From Photobacterium ganghwense (GTDB taxonomy: Bacteria; Pseudomonadota; Gammaproteobacteria; Enterobacterales; Vibrionaceae), in NCBI RefSeq assembly GCF_003025595.1, contig NZ_PYMI01000003.1:310001-374000 (forward strand): 64,000 nt of DNA. The letters are read 5' to 3'. Under the pieces are notes generated by a model, which saw only the letters and a program-made list of their open reading frames with translations, was not told where the DNA came from and ran no database searches. The first letter of the stretch is position 1, and the number at the start of each line of letters is the position of its first letter. Shown one piece after another: positions 8,987-18,565 of the stretch. The translations under genes were made by a program, and so were the position numbers.

Positions 8987-9643
8987 TTATAAAATGGAAA
9001 GTAGATCTCCCGGGTGGGATAAAATCCCCGTTGCCTGCCATGCCTGTGGCGTATGGTCAGCGCCAATATATCCCCATCCGGCCACATAGCCCGGCATACT
9101 GGCTGCTCTGGCGGCAATCATGTCTTTTTCGATGTCACCAATATAGGCGCAATGCTGATGCTGAATTCCCATCATTTCACAGGCATGCAGCAGGGGAGCC
9201 GGATGGGGCTTGGCGACTGACAGAGTATCGCCGCATACGATGACGCGTGCGCGCATCAGTTCCGGGAAAAATGGCAAAAGCAACTCAGTAAGAAAACCGG
9301 GTTTATTGGTCATGATCCCCCATGGCAGCTGCATGTTATCAAGCGCTGTCAGCATCGGGCTAATACCATGATACAGAGACGTATTAACGCAGATATTTTG
9401 CTCGTAGTAGTCAAGAAATTGCAGGCGTAGCTGATGTATATCGAGGTGCGACGGAATTGTGCCGAAACCGGCGGTCAGCAATCCCCGGGCACCGTAGCTG
9501 GTGTTGGCACGAATTTGTTCATCAGACAGCGGGGGATGATCATAGTCGGCGAGTACCCGGTTAGCGGCGTCAGCCATGTCTGGTGCGGTGTCAAGAAGGG
9601 TGCCGTCCAAATCAAACAGGACAGCCTTGATCGTTGATGCCAT
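8987..9643 (-). CDS. HAD-superfamily phosphatase (Gph/MupP-like)
   Basis: A 218-residue HAD subclass IA hydrolase. Motif I is FDLDGTLLDT (residues about 10-19), motif II is MTNKP near residue 110, the motif III lysine is in VAKPHP and motif IV is IGDIEKDM. The family dephosphorylates small phosphate esters. In E. coli Gph acts on 2-phosphoglycolate; in Pseudomonas the homologue beside ubiG and gyrA is MupP, which removes phosphate from N-acetylmuramic acid 6-phosphate. The position next to ubiG makes MupP a real alternative, but no cell-wall recycling genes lie nearby. AAGGAAA precedes the ATG. A terminator follows the gene. Confidence 0.85.
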   Translation of the reverse strand: MASTIKAVLFDLDGTLLDTAPDMADAANRVLADYDHPPLSDEQIRANTSYGARGLLTAGFGTIPSHLDIHQLRLQFLDYYEQNICVNTSLYHGISPMLTALDNMQLPWGIMTNKPGFLTELLLPFFPELMRARVIVCGDTLSVAKPHPAPLLHACEMMGIQHQHCAYIGDIEKDMIAARAASMPGYVAGWGYIGADHTPQAWQATGILSHPGDLLSIL

Positions 9644-9923
9644 GGTACGTTTCCTTGTAATGACAAACTGACATTAGTGTAGTGGCTGGCATCAGGGCGA
9701 AGCAAGGGGACGCAGGTTTCCTGCGAGTGACATCTTTCTGCTTGCAACATCTTTTTGCGATGTCATAACAGCTGCGGAGTCATGCCGAAGAAGCAATACC
9801 GAAGAAGCAGTGCCGAAGAGGCGATGCCCGCAGCTGTTAATGTGTGGCTTGTTTTTGGCAAAGTCTTTGGCAGCGATCTTGAGAAAGTCCCTGCGGATTC
9901 TTTGCCAAATGAGCGTGATCGTT
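9644..9923. other. Spacer between ubiG and the phosphatase gene with stem-loops and tandem repeats
   Basis: The 280-bp gap has a perfect 12-bp inverted repeat (TAACAGCTGCGG at 9766-9777, CCGCAGCTGTTA at 9828-9839) whose loop holds three 14-bp tandem repeats. A second perfect 10-bp inverted repeat follows (TTTGGCAAAG at 9854-9863, CTTTGCCAAA at 9900-9909). Near-repeats of ACATCTTTYTGC occur at 9730 and 9747. No gene is visible. Confidence 0.7.
9785..9826. repeat. 14-bp tandem repeat, three copies, inside a stem-loop
   Basis: CCGAAGAAGCAATA, CCGAAGAAGCAGTG and CCGAAGAGGCGATG. The array sits in the 50-nt loop between the arms of a perfect 12-bp inverted repeat (9766-9777/9828-9839). Confidence 0.85.
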
Positions 9924-10631
9924 TTAAAGCTTCACGGTATGAACGATGTAGTTCACGTCCACGTTTTTGCCCAGCCAGTACTTATCAGTCAGCGGATTGT
10001 AGTGCAAACCCGTGATGTGACGTTCCTGCAACGGTGTGTTGTCGATCATCGCCAGCAGCTCTGAAGGACGGATAAACTTCTCGTGATCATGAGTGCCTTT
10101 AGGCACTAGCTTCAGCAGTTGCTCGGCACCGACAATCGCAAACAGGTACGATTTCAGATTGCGGTTCAGGGTCGAGAAGAACACGTGGCCGCCCGGTTTA
10201 ACCATTTTGGCACAAGCGGCAATGACAGAAGCTGGCTGTGGGACGTGTTCCAGCATCTCCATGCAGGTAACGACGTCGTAGGTTTCAGGGAACATTTCTG
10301 CTTGCTCTTCCGCCGTCCGCTGGACGTACTCCAGCTTAGTGCCGGTTTCAAGGGCGTGCAGTCGGGCGACCGTCAGAGGCTCTTTACCCATGTCCAGACC
10401 GGTTACTTCAGCACCTTCAACGGCCATACTTTCAGCCAGAATGCCGCCGCCGCAGCCGACATCCAGCACTTTTTTGCCAAACAGACCACCGGCATGATCC
10501 ATGACGAAGTTCAGGCGTAACGGGTTAATTTGGTGTAGCGGCTTGAATTCACCTTCGAGATCCCACCAGCGGGACGCCATCTCTTCGAATTTACTGATTT
10601 CAGCCGGATCGACGTTTAACTGCTTAGTCAT
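9924..10631 (-). CDS. ubiG: Ubiquinone biosynthesis O-methyltransferase
   Basis: A 235-residue class I SAM-dependent methyltransferase. The SAM-binding motif [11 protein letters not shown] lies near residues 55-65, the acidic loop is in VTGLDM, and EMLEHV matches the conserved post-I region. UbiG performs both O-methylations of ubiquinone synthesis at the membrane surface. Length and sequence match the E. coli enzyme closely, and adjacency to gyrA is conserved in gammaproteobacteria. The upstream 200 bp separate it from the small ORF at 10840-10986, which reads in the same direction. Confidence 0.97.
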   Translation of the reverse strand: MTKQLNVDPAEISKFEEMASRWWDLEGEFKPLHQINPLRLNFVMDHAGGLFGKKVLDVGCGGGILAESMAVEGAEVTGLDMGKEPLTVARLHALETGTKLEYVQRTAEEQAEMFPETYDVVTCMEMLEHVPQPASVIAACAKMVKPGGHVFFSTLNRNLKSYLFAIVGAEQLLKLVPKGTHDHEKFIRPSELLAMIDNTPLQERHITGLHYNPLTDKYWLGKNVDVNYIVHTVKL

Positions 10632-10839
10632 CTGATATTGCCATATTCCTTATTAATGACCACATTATAGCGAAAACCGTCCCAGAGGTAATACAGCAGT
10701 GTGAAAAACCGCCCGGAGCGTGATCCAGGCGCGCCATCTTTTGATTTAAGGTTGGTTTAGTAAGGTGACAGGCCGACAGCCAGTGAGCCGATGGTAAAAC
10801 GACCGGGTTCATTAGCCCTGTCACGGGTGAGCAGTGTAA

Positions 10840-10986
10840 TTACTCCGTCGGGTCCAGGTGGCTGAATGCCAGCATTTCTGCCTGAACGTTACCGGATAAC
10901 AGCATAGTGGCGGCTAAAATCACAATAAGCAGGTATTTCCCACCCATAATGCACATGCCGATGGTATTGATAGCTTGGCTTAACAT
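10840..10986 (-). CDS. Putative 48-residue secreted or membrane peptide
   Basis: This short ORF runs in the ubiG direction in the otherwise empty ubiG-gyrA gap. It is supported by a near-ideal Shine-Dalgarno (GCGGAGG, five nucleotides before the ATG). The product has a polar N-terminus of about 15 residues, Gly-Gly-Lys, a hydrophobic core (YLLIVILAATMLLSG, about residues 18-32) and then NVQA-EM, which resembles a signal peptidase I site. Cleavage would release a 12-residue peptide ending HLDPTE; without cleavage it would be a single-pass small membrane protein. I do not recognise a family. It could also be a chance ORF; codon-level conservation in relatives would settle this. Confidence 0.5.
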   Translation of the reverse strand: MLSQAINTIGMCIMGGKYLLIVILAATMLLSGNVQAEMLAFSHLDPTE

Positions 10987-11486
10987 ACAGACCTCCGCTT
11001 AAATGTAACGGGTTGTAGAAAAACACAAATATCGCGATACAGGATTATTGTAGCGGGTGAAAAAAGGGCAATGTTGATAAGGATCAGGTTTCACGTTCAG
11101 ACTCTGAACAGCTTGGTGACAAAAGTGTGAAACTGCCGCATCGATCGCTAATTTACAACTGGTTGCAATTTAGTCTGATTCGGTACAAAACAGGAAAAGT
11201 CGCAAAAAACAGGGGTTGGGTGAAAAGTGAACTGTTCTGTGCCAATTTGATAAATAAGCACTTTCGATTTTTTACTAATCCGCTAAATTACTCACAACAT
11301 CATAGTGAAAGGTGTGCCTATCTAGACTGAAATATGCTATATTCTCGCACCTTGCACGTATGGTTCCAAACGCTATAGGTATCACATCACGAAGGCCCGT
11401 CCTGACGTGTGATAACTCTAAATATGTGATAGCTATGCCGTTTGGTATACGTATACGACAGAAATTACCTGAGGGATATTGGCTCC
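10987..11486. other. Upstream region of gyrA
   Basis: About 500 bp without a convincing gene. A TATATT sequence at 11338-11343 could be a -10 element for gyrA, but no good -35 was found. A perfect 12-bp palindrome, GTATACGTATAC, lies at 11445-11456, about 30 bp before the gyrA start. On the opposite strand a TACAAT sequence near 11050 could serve the small ORF. Confidence 0.4.
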
Positions 11487-14147
11487 ATGAGCGATCTTGC
11501 AAAAGAGATCACGCCCGTAAACATTGAAGAGGAGCTGAAAGGCTCGTATCTCGACTACGCGATGTCCGTTATCGTGGGTCGTGCTCTTCCTGATGTGCGT
11601 GATGGCCTTAAGCCGGTACACCGTCGCGTTTTGTTCGCGATGAATGTATTGGGCAATGACTGGAATAAAGCATATAAAAAATCTGCCCGTGTGGTCGGTG
11701 ACGTAATCGGTAAATATCACCCCCATGGTGACAGTGCGGTATACGACACGATTGTACGTATGGCGCAACCTTTCTCGCTTCGCTACATGCTGGTAGATGG
11801 TCAAGGTAACTTCGGTTCGATCGATGGCGACTCCGCCGCTGCAATGCGTTATACCGAAGTACGTATGTCCAAGATTGCCCACGAGCTGCTGGCTGATCTG
11901 GAAAAAGAAACGGTTGACTACGTACCTAACTACGACGGTACAGAACAAATCCCTGCGGTACTGCCAACGAAGATTCCTAACCTACTGGTGAACGGTTCGT
12001 CAGGTATCGCGGTAGGTATGGCAACCAACATTCCTCCTCATAACCTGGGTGAAGTGATCGACGGCTGTCTGGCGTATATCGATGATGAAAGCATCACTAT
12101 CGACCAGCTGATGGAATATATTCCAGGTCCGGACTTCCCGACTGCTGCGATGATCAGTGGCCGTAAAGGTATCATTGATGCCTATAAGACCGGTCGTGGT
12201 AAAGTTTACATGCGCTCTAAAGCGGATATCGAAAGTGACAAAAATGGCCGCGAAAGCATCATTGTTACTGAGATCCCGTACCAGGTGAACAAAGCACGTC
12301 TGATTGAAAAGATCGCTGAACTGGTTAAAGAGAAGAAAGTTGAAGGCATCAGCGCGCTGCGCGACGAGTCTGATAAAGACGGTATGCGCATCGTTATCGA
12401 ATGTAAGCGCGATGCTGTGGGCGAAGTGGTACTGAATAACCTGTACGCACAAACTCAGCTGCAAACAACTTTCGGTATCAACATGGTGGCCCTGGATAAC
12501 GGTCAGCCTAAAACGTTCAACCTGAAAGAGATGCTGAAGTGCTTCGTGAACCACCGCCGTGAAGTGGTGACACGTCGTACAATTTTTGAACTACGTAAAG
12601 CCCGTGAACGTGCCCACATCCTTGAAGGTTTGGCACTGGCGCTGGCTAACATAGATGAAATCATCGACCTGATCCGTAAAGCACCGACACCAGCGGAAGC
12701 CCGTGCCGGTCTGATCGCTCGCGGTTGGGACCTGGGCAACGTTGCGGCAATGCTGGAACGTGCCGGTACTGATGCGGCGCGTCCTGAGTGGCTGGAACCG
12801 CAATACGGTATCCGTGACGGTCAGTACTTCCTGACTGAGCAACAGGCGCAAGCTATTCTGGATCTGCGTCTGCACAAACTGACAGGCCTTGAGCATGAGA
12901 AAATCCTCGACGAGTACAAAACTCTGCTGGGTGAAATTGCAGAATTGCTGCATATCCTGGGTAGTTCTGAGCGTCTGATGGAAGTGATTCGTGAAGAACT
13001 GGAAGCGGTGAAAGAGCAGTTTAACGACCCTCGTCGTACTGAAATCACTGCGGCCAGCCATGATATCGATCTGGAAGACCTGATCACTCAGGAAGATGTT
13101 GTGGTAACTCTGTCTCATGAAGGTTACGTGAAATACCAGGTGCTGAGCGACTATGAAGCACAGCGTCGTGGCGGTAAAGGTAAAGCAGCCACCCGTATGA
13201 AGGATGAAGACTTCATCGAACGTCTGCTGGTGGCGAATACGCACGATACCATTCTGTGCTTCTCAAGCCGCGGCCGTATGTACTGGCTGAAAGTATACCA
13301 GTTGCCACAGGCCAGCCGGACTGCACGTGGTAAGCCGATCGTGAACATTCTGCCGCTGGAAGAAGGTGAGCGTATTACTGCCATCCTGCCGGTGAAAGAA
13401 TACGAAGAGAACAAGTTTATCTTCATGGCTACCGCTGACGGTACCGTGAAGAAGACCCCGCTGACTGATTTCAGCCGTCCGCGTAGCGCCGGTATCATTG
13501 CAGTGAACCTGCGTGATGGCGACTCCCTGATCGGTGTTGATATCACCGCTGGCGGCGATGACATCATGCTGTTCTCGAAAGCCGGTAAAGTGGTACGTTT
13601 CTCTGAAGAGCAGGTTCGTGGCATGGGCCGTACTGCGGCAGGTGTACGCGGTATTAAGCTGGCAGAGAACGACAAAGTGGTGTCACTGATCGTTCCTCAT
13701 AACGACGGCGATGTCTTGACTGTGACCGAAAACGGCTTTGGTAAGCGTACTGAGCTGCTTGAGTACCCGGCGAAGAGTCGTGCTACACAGGGCGTGGTAT
13801 CGATCAAAGTGACCGAGCGTAACGGTAGCGTTGTCGGTGCTATCCAGGTACTGGACGGCGACGAGTTCATGATGATCACCAATGGCGGTACGCTTGTTCG
13901 TACCCGTGTGGCGGAAGTGAGCCGTGTTGGCCGAAACACCCAGGGTGTGACGCTGATTCGTACTTCAGAAGACGAGCAGGTTGTTGGTCTGCAGCGTATC
14001 GAAGAGCCTGAAGAAGATGAGCTGAATGATGCTCTCGAAGGCGACGTGATTAACGCTGAGAACGAGGCTGATAGCACTGAGTCATCAGTATCTGACGAAG
14101 ATGCTGGCAATGATGATTCTGCTGAGCAGGATACCGATCAGGAATAA
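11487..14147 (+). CDS. gyrA: DNA gyrase subunit A
   Basis: An 886-residue GyrA. The N-terminal winged-helix and breakage-reunion domain carries the catalytic tyrosine at 122 (AAMRYTE). The quinolone-resistance region reads GDSAVYDT with Ser83 and Asp87, the wild-type pattern. The C-terminal beta-pinwheel includes the GyrA box QRRGGKG, used for DNA wrapping, and an acidic tail of about 45 residues. With GyrB it introduces negative supercoils using ATP. The ATG at 11487 ([12 protein letters not shown]) matches E. coli and has GAGGGAT upstream; a longer in-frame start at 11442 is not supported. A strong terminator follows. Confidence 0.98.
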   Translation: MSDLAKEITPVNIEEELKGSYLDYAMSVIVGRALPDVRDGLKPVHRRVLFAMNVLGNDWNKAYKKSARVVGDVIGKYHPHGDSAVYDTIVRMAQPFSLRYMLVDGQGNFGSIDGDSAAAMRYTEVRMSKIAHELLADLEKETVDYVPNYDGTEQIPAVLPTKIPNLLVNGSSGIAVGMATNIPPHNLGEVIDGCLAYIDDESITIDQLMEYIPGPDFPTAAMISGRKGIIDAYKTGRGKVYMRSKADIESDKNGRESIIVTEIPYQVNKARLIEKIAELVKEKKVEGISALRDESDKDGMRIVIECKRDAVGEVVLNNLYAQTQLQTTFGINMVALDNGQPKTFNLKEMLKCFVNHRREVVTRRTIFELRKARERAHILEGLALALANIDEIIDLIRKAPTPAEARAGLIARGWDLGNVAAMLERAGTDAARPEWLEPQYGIRDGQYFLTEQQAQAILDLRLHKLTGLEHEKILDEYKTLLGEIAELLHILGSSERLMEVIREELEAVKEQFNDPRRTEITAASHDIDLEDLITQEDVVVTLSHEGYVKYQVLSDYEAQRRGGKGKAATRMKDEDFIERLLVANTHDTILCFSSRGRMYWLKVYQLPQASRTARGKPIVNILPLEEGERITAILPVKEYEENKFIFMATADGTVKKTPLTDFSRPRSAGIIAVNLRDGDSLIGVDITAGGDDIMLFSKAGKVVRFSEEQVRGMGRTAAGVRGIKLAENDKVVSLIVPHNDGDVLTVTENGFGKRTELLEYPAKSRATQGVVSIKVTERNGSVVGAIQVLDGDEFMMITNGGTLVRTRVAEVSRVGRNTQGVTLIRTSEDEQVVGLQRIEEPEEDELNDALEGDVINAENEADSTESSVSDEDAGNDDSAEQDTDQE

Positions 14148-14175
14148 TCCCTGAGTGTGTATCTTCATGTATTAA

Positions 14176-14201
14176 ACGCAGCCTTCGGGCTGCGTTTTTT
14201 T
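14176..14201 (+). terminator. Rho-independent terminator of gyrA
   Basis: CGCAGCC-TTCG-GGCTGCG followed by seven Ts. Confidence 0.93.
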
Positions 14202-14310
14202 ATGGCTGAAAAAAGAGGATGAAGGAATTCGTCATGAAACCCTTTTCAGCGCCGTCATAAAGGTGTAAAAACAGGTATTCGATCCTGGTCACAAACTGTC
14301 AGAAAACATT

Positions 14311-14334
14311 TGTGACTTGTGTCGCAACTATAAT
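14311..14334 (+). promoter_or_regulatory. Candidate serC promoter with CRP-like site
   Basis: A perfect -10 hexamer TATAAT (14329-14334) lies 38 bp before the serC start. Just upstream, TGTGA-CTTGTG-TCGCA (14311-14326) matches 9 of 10 consensus bases of a CRP site (TGTGA-N6-TCACA). The E. coli serC promoter is reported to be controlled by CRP and Lrp, so a repressor-type site overlapping the -35 is plausible. Confidence 0.45.
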
Positions 14335-14372
14335 GTAACCCCATGTTTTATAGCAGGAGCAAGTCTTTCATC

Positions 14373-15455
14373 ATGGAGCAGGTTTATAATTTTTGCGCCG
14401 GACCGGCAATGATCCCGGCAGAGGTTTTAAAAAAAGCACAGCAAGAGCTGATCGACTGGAATGGACTGGGCACATCGGTGATGGAAATCAGTCACCGCAG
14501 CAAAGAGTTCGTAGTCGTCGCCAAGCAGTCCGAGCAAGACCTGCGTGACCTGCTGTCCATCCCTGATAATTACCACGTTCTGTTCTGCCATGGCGGGGCT
14601 CGTGCTCAGTTTGCGGCTGTACCGCTGAACCTGTTGGGTGAGGCCAGCAGTGCCGATTATGTGGATGGTGGCTACTGGGCTCATAGCGCGGCCGAAGAGG
14701 CGGAAAAATACTGTTCGCCGAATATCATTGATATTACCTGTGAAAAAGACGGTAAACGTGCAGTGCTGCCTGCCGCACAATGGCCGCTGTCAGATGATGC
14801 AGCATTTGTACATTTCTGCCCGAACGAAACTATCGACGGGATTGAAATCCGTGACTTGCCTGTTACCGATAAACCGATTGTCGCGGACTTGTCCTCAACA
14901 ATTCTGTCCCGTGAAATTGATGTCTCCAAATATGGGGTAATCTATGCTGGTGCACAGAAGAACATCGGTCCTGCCGGCCTGACGATTGTGATTGTCCGTG
15001 ATGATTTGCTGGGTAAAGCCAGAGCTGCCCTGCCAAGCGTGCTGGATTACACCGTACAGGTCGATAAAGAGTCGATGTTTAACACCCCGCCGACATTTGC
15101 CTGGTACCTGGCCGGTGAAGTCTTCAAGTGGCTGAAATCCATTGGCGGTGTGGCAGAAATGCAAAAACGCAATGAAGCCAAAGCCAAGGTACTTTACGAT
15201 TACATCGATCAGTCAGCGTTTTACCGTAATGAGGTCCATTCGGACAACCGTTCTCTGATGAATGTCCCGTTCCAGCTGAAGAACCCTGAACTTGATGCCC
15301 TGTTCCTGGAGCAGGCTGAAGCGGCGGGTCTGAAGGCGCTGGCAGGGCACCGCGCGGTCGGTGGAATGCGTGCGTCTATCTACAACGCAATGCCTATTGA
15401 AGGTGTTCAGGCTCTGGTCGACTTCATGGTGAAGTTTGAGCAGGACAATGCCTGA
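14373..15455 (+). CDS. serC: Phosphoserine aminotransferase
   Basis: A 360-residue PLP-dependent class V aminotransferase. It makes phosphoserine from 3-phosphohydroxypyruvate and also acts in pyridoxine synthesis. The conserved start [14 protein letters not shown], the substrate-binding HGGARAQF and the PLP-lysine segment [12 protein letters not shown] are present. The ATG at 14373 matches the family start; AGGAG lies rather far (13 nt) upstream. In E. coli serC and aroA form one operon; here a terminator and a reverse-strand lipocalin gene separate them. Confidence 0.97.
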   Translation: MEQVYNFCAGPAMIPAEVLKKAQQELIDWNGLGTSVMEISHRSKEFVVVAKQSEQDLRDLLSIPDNYHVLFCHGGARAQFAAVPLNLLGEASSADYVDGGYWAHSAAEEAEKYCSPNIIDITCEKDGKRAVLPAAQWPLSDDAAFVHFCPNETIDGIEIRDLPVTDKPIVADLSSTILSREIDVSKYGVIYAGAQKNIGPAGLTIVIVRDDLLGKARAALPSVLDYTVQVDKESMFNTPPTFAWYLAGEVFKWLKSIGGVAEMQKRNEAKAKVLYDYIDQSAFYRNEVHSDNRSLMNVPFQLKNPELDALFLEQAEAAGLKALAGHRAVGGMRASIYNAMPIEGVQALVDFMVKFEQDNA

Positions 15456-15489
15456 GTGAAGTCGTGAGACGACATTGTTGTACAAGTAA

Positions 15490-15515
15490 AAAGCCGCCGA
15501 GTGCGGCTTTTTCTT
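15490..15515 (+). terminator. Rho-independent terminator of serC
   Basis: Stem GCCGC-CGAGT-GCGGC, preceded by As and followed by TTTTTCTTTTT. Confidence 0.88.
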
Positions 15516-15562
15516 TTTCCATGCAGGACTGCGGCGCCGTTTTCTGTTCTTAGCCTTAAATT

Positions 15563-16138
15563 TTATTCATCAACAGATGCTTTTGATTTCAGCGGCGGTT
15601 GGGGGTAGATCAGGTTGTCGACGGCAAAACCAGCCTCTCGAGCCCGCTGCAGGTAATTGCCCAGTTGCGTCTCTGTTAATGACGGTTGACGGGCGAGAAT
15701 CCAGAAATATTCCTTATTGTAGCCACTGACGAGTGCCACTGAATAATCCGGCTCGAGATAAAACACCACATAGCTGCTGTAAAACGGGCCAAAGAATGAA
15801 ACTTTCAGGTGTGCTTTGTTTGGCTCACCGACAAAAACGGCGCGCCCCTCAGCCTGCTTCCATTCTTGATGACTTGGGTCATAACCACGGTTCAGCACGC
15901 TGATTGAGCCATCGCTATTCTTTTCATATGTTGCGGAGACTTGGGTCAGGCCGCGTTCAAAAGAGTGATCCAGCCGGGCAATTTCATACCAGGTTCCCAG
16001 GTAACGGTTCACATCAAAAGATGAGACTGGCTGAATGTTGTCCGGTATTCCGGTACATCCCTGTAAAAAGAACAGTGCAAACAAGGGAATGATGAATCGA
16101 TCACGTTGTTTTCGACAAAGGCACATCAGCCAGTTCAT
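15563..16138 (-). CDS. blc: Outer-membrane lipoprotein lipocalin (Blc-like)
   Basis: A 191-residue bacterial lipocalin. The N-terminus is a lipoprotein signal with lipobox LQGC (Cys28), and the lipocalin motif VNRYLGTWYEIARLDHSFE follows, then the strands of an eight-stranded barrel. Blc proteins bind lysophospholipids and fatty acids at the outer membrane under stress or starvation. The start is fixed by CAGGAG, five nucleotides before the ATG. It lies on the reverse strand between serC and aroA and is divergent from aroA, an arrangement that breaks up the enteric serC-aroA operon. Confidence 0.92.
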   Translation of the reverse strand: MNWLMCLCRKQRDRFIIPLFALFFLQGCTGIPDNIQPVSSFDVNRYLGTWYEIARLDHSFERGLTQVSATYEKNSDGSISVLNRGYDPSHQEWKQAEGRAVFVGEPNKAHLKVSFFGPFYSSYVVFYLEPDYSVALVSGYNKEYFWILARQPSLTETQLGNYLQRAREAGFAVDNLIYPQPPLKSKASVDE

Positions 16139-16279
16139 GGTATCTCCTGATAAGTTTGAGGAAAAAAGCGCACTAACGGGTCAAAACAGCAAAATTAGAC
16201 CTTAAACAGGACTGGCGAACCGCCATATTATTGGTTACTCTGCTGAGACTGTGACCAAACAGGATTAAAGATAATACAG

Positions 16280-17560
16280 ATGGAAAGTTTAACGTTACAG
16301 CCGATAAACAAGATCAATGGTACTGTGAACCTGCCGGGTTCAAAAAGTGTTTCCAACCGCGCCTTGCTGTTGGCTGCGTTAGCAAATGGGACAACCCGCC
16401 TGACCAATCTGCTCGACAGTGACGATATTCGTCATATGCTCAATGCCCTGAGCTTGTTGGGCGTGAACTACCAGTTGTCCGACGATAAAACTGTTTGCGA
16501 AGTGACGGGAGTGGGCGGTGCATTTCATTCTGCTCAGCCCTTGGAGCTGTTTCTGGGAAATGCCGGTACGGCGATGCGTCCGCTGGCAGCGGCTCTTTGC
16601 CTCGGGCAAGGGGAGTACATCCTGACTGGCGAACCACGTATGAAAGAGCGTCCGATTGGCCACTTGGTTGATGCGCTGCGTTCTGCCGGGGCAGATATCA
16701 CCTATCTGGAAAACGATGGTTTTCCGCCGCTGAACATAACCGGAACCGGACTGAAAGGTGGCAGGGTTGAGATTGACGGTTCGATTTCCAGCCAGTTCCT
16801 AACCGCGTTTCTGATGGCGGCCCCGCTGGCTGAAGCGGATACCGAAATTCGCATCATCGGCGATCTGGTTTCCAAGCCTTATATTGATATCACTCTGCAT
16901 ATCATGGCTCAGTTTGGCGTGAACGTGGAAAATCAGAACTACCAGGCCTTTATCGTTAAAGGCGGGCAGAGTTACCAGTCGCCGGGTGAGTTTCTGGTGG
17001 AAGGTGATGCGTCCTCAGCGTCTTACTTCCTTGCTGCCGCCGCAATTCGCGGTGGTGAAGTGAAAGTCACCGGTATCGGCAAGAAAAGTATTCAGGGTGA
17101 TGTGCAGTTTGCCGACGCACTGGCGGCGATGGGGGCTGACATCGAATGGGGCGATGACTATGTAATTGCCCGCAAAGGTGAATTAAAAGCCATTGATATG
17201 GACTTCAACCACATCCCTGATGCTGCCATGACCATCGCTACTGCGGCGTTGTTTGCGGAAGGTACGACCGCAATTCGCAATGTGTACAACTGGCGCGTCA
17301 AAGAAACTGACCGTCTCAGTGCCATGGCAACCGAGCTGCGTAAAGTGGGCGCGGAAGTGGAAGAGGGTGAAGATTTCATCACTATCACACCGCCGGCTCA
17401 GTTGCAGCATGCGGCCATCGATACTTACGACGATCACCGTATCGCAATGTGTTTCTCGCTGGTGGCATTGAGTGATACGCCGGTAACCATCAATGATCCG
17501 AAGTGTACGTCAAAAACCTTCCCGGATTACTTTGATAAACTGGCCATTCTTAGTCAGTAA
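16280..17560 (+). CDS. aroA: 3-phosphoshikimate 1-carboxyvinyltransferase (EPSP synthase)
   Basis: A 426-residue EPSP synthase that joins shikimate 3-phosphate and phosphoenolpyruvate on the way to chorismate. The motifs [15 protein letters not shown] and [17 protein letters not shown] are present; the Gly in NAGTAMR is that of class I, glyphosate-sensitive enzymes. SSQFLTAFL, the catalytic region PDAAMTIA and DHRIAM near the C-terminus are intact. The start MESLTLQPI equals the E. coli start; the Shine-Dalgarno (AGGA) is about 15 nt upstream. A perfect terminator follows, so cmk is transcribed separately. Confidence 0.98.
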   Translation: MESLTLQPINKINGTVNLPGSKSVSNRALLLAALANGTTRLTNLLDSDDIRHMLNALSLLGVNYQLSDDKTVCEVTGVGGAFHSAQPLELFLGNAGTAMRPLAAALCLGQGEYILTGEPRMKERPIGHLVDALRSAGADITYLENDGFPPLNITGTGLKGGRVEIDGSISSQFLTAFLMAAPLAEADTEIRIIGDLVSKPYIDITLHIMAQFGVNVENQNYQAFIVKGGQSYQSPGEFLVEGDASSASYFLAAAAIRGGEVKVTGIGKKSIQGDVQFADALAAMGADIEWGDDYVIARKGELKAIDMDFNHIPDAAMTIATAALFAEGTTAIRNVYNWRVKETDRLSAMATELRKVGAEVEEGEDFITITPPAQLQHAAIDTYDDHRIAMCFSLVALSDTPVTINDPKCTSKTFPDYFDKLAILSQ

Positions 17561-17586
17561 CTGGCATAATTTCAGACCGTTGTCCG

Positions 17587-17617
17587 ACAACCCGCCATCA
17601 CGGCGGGTTGTTTTTTT
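17587..17617 (+). terminator. Rho-independent terminator of aroA
   Basis: Perfect 10-bp stem ACAACCCGCC/GGCGGGTTGT with loop ATCAC, then a T-run. Confidence 0.94.
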
Positions 17618-17653
17618 ATTCGTTAATGGTCCAGAAGATAACCGGATTACAGA

Positions 17654-17683
17654 TTGGTATCACCGCCTATTTTCCCGTATACT
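17654..17683 (+). promoter_or_regulatory. Candidate sigma-70 promoter for cmk-rpsA
   Basis: TTGGTA and TATACT are separated by 18 bp, after the aroA terminator and about 100 bp before cmk. The transcript would begin just before the leader stem-loop. Confidence 0.5.
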
Positions 17684-17698
17684 ATGGCCCCGCTTGGG

Positions 17699-17754
17699 AG
17701 CGGTAATACGCATCAGTGTTGCCCGTCTGACTCGCGCAGATGCGTATTACTGCT
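17699..17754 (+). promoter_or_regulatory. Long stem-loop in the cmk leader
   Basis: AGCGGTAATACGCATC (17699-17714) pairs with GATGCGTATTACTGCT (17739-17754) over 16 positions, with a single G-U pair and a 24-nt loop. It lies between the candidate promoter and the cmk Shine-Dalgarno (17771). There is no T-run, so it is not a terminator. Confidence 0.6.
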
Positions 17755-17782
17755 TACATTAGAACAAGTTCGGAGAAAACCT

Positions 17783-18466
17783 ATGTCTACTCACGCGCCA
17801 GTGATCACTGTCGATGGACCAAGCGGTGCCGGTAAAGGCACACTGTGTATGCTGTTGGCAGAAAAACTGGGCTGGAAGCTTCTGGATTCAGGTGCGATTT
17901 ATCGTGTGTTGGCTCTGGCGGCTATCCATCACGGCGTTGATCTGGAATCAGAAGATGCCCTGGTACCACTGGCGGCGCATCTGGATGTTGAATTCATTGC
18001 GGAAGGCGAGTTGGTGAAGGTGATCCTGGAAGGTGAAGATGTTTCCGGCGAACTTCGTAAAGAAGAAACCGGCATGGCTGCCTCCAAAGTTGCGGCACTG
18101 CCTCGCGTGCGTGAAGCGCTGCTGCGACGTCAGCGTGCTTTCAGCGAAGCACCGGGTCTGGTCGCTGACGGCCGAGATATGGGAACCGTAGTTTTCCCGC
18201 AGGCTGAAGTGAAAATCTTCCTTGATGCAAGTGCAGAGGAACGTGCAGAACGTCGTATGAAGCAGTTGCAACAGAAAGGCTTAGATGTTAACTTTGACCA
18301 CCTTTTGAAAGAAATTCAGGAACGTGACCATCGAGATCGCAATCGCGCGGTCGCGCCGTTACGTCCCGCAGCTGATGCTTTGGTGCTAGACTCTACTGAG
18401 ATGTCAATAGAGCAAGTGACCGAACAGGCATTAGCGTATATTGAACAGAAATTATCTGCTGAGTAA
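17783..18466 (+). CDS. cmk: Cytidylate kinase
   Basis: A 227-residue (d)CMP kinase with the P-loop GPSGAGKGT near residues 12-20, the CMP-binding insert typical of the long bacterial form, and the conserved [13 protein letters not shown] and RDHRDRNR segments. It phosphorylates CMP and dCMP with ATP. The ATG at 17783 has CGGAG upstream and matches the family start; the longer open frame to 17654 runs through the promoter and leader. Adjacent rpsA is the usual partner; the promoter before cmk probably serves both. Confidence 0.97.
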   Translation: MSTHAPVITVDGPSGAGKGTLCMLLAEKLGWKLLDSGAIYRVLALAAIHHGVDLESEDALVPLAAHLDVEFIAEGELVKVILEGEDVSGELRKEETGMAASKVAALPRVREALLRRQRAFSEAPGLVADGRDMGTVVFPQAEVKIFLDASAEERAERRMKQLQQKGLDVNFDHLLKEIQERDHRDRNRAVAPLRPAADALVLDSTEMSIEQVTEQALAYIEQKLSAE

Positions 18467-18565
18467 TCAGCATGATCGCGTCGGTTTCACGGATGAAAAC
18501 TGACTTTACTATCAACCCCATGCGGTAGGATACCCGTGGTTGTTTATTAAATTGAAGATTGAATA

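Noticed and set aside
9766..9839. Possible integron attC site
   Set aside because: The inverted repeat resembles a stem but lacks the RYYYAAC and GTTRRRY core sites at its ends, and no integrase or cassettes are near.
10624..10824. 66-codon ORF overlapping the ubiG start on the - strand
   Set aside because: It overlaps ubiG in another frame, has no ribosome-binding site and its product has no family features.
11127..11330. 67-codon ORF upstream of gyrA on the + strand
   Set aside because: Starts at GTG without a Shine-Dalgarno in AT-rich promoter DNA; product has no recognisable features.
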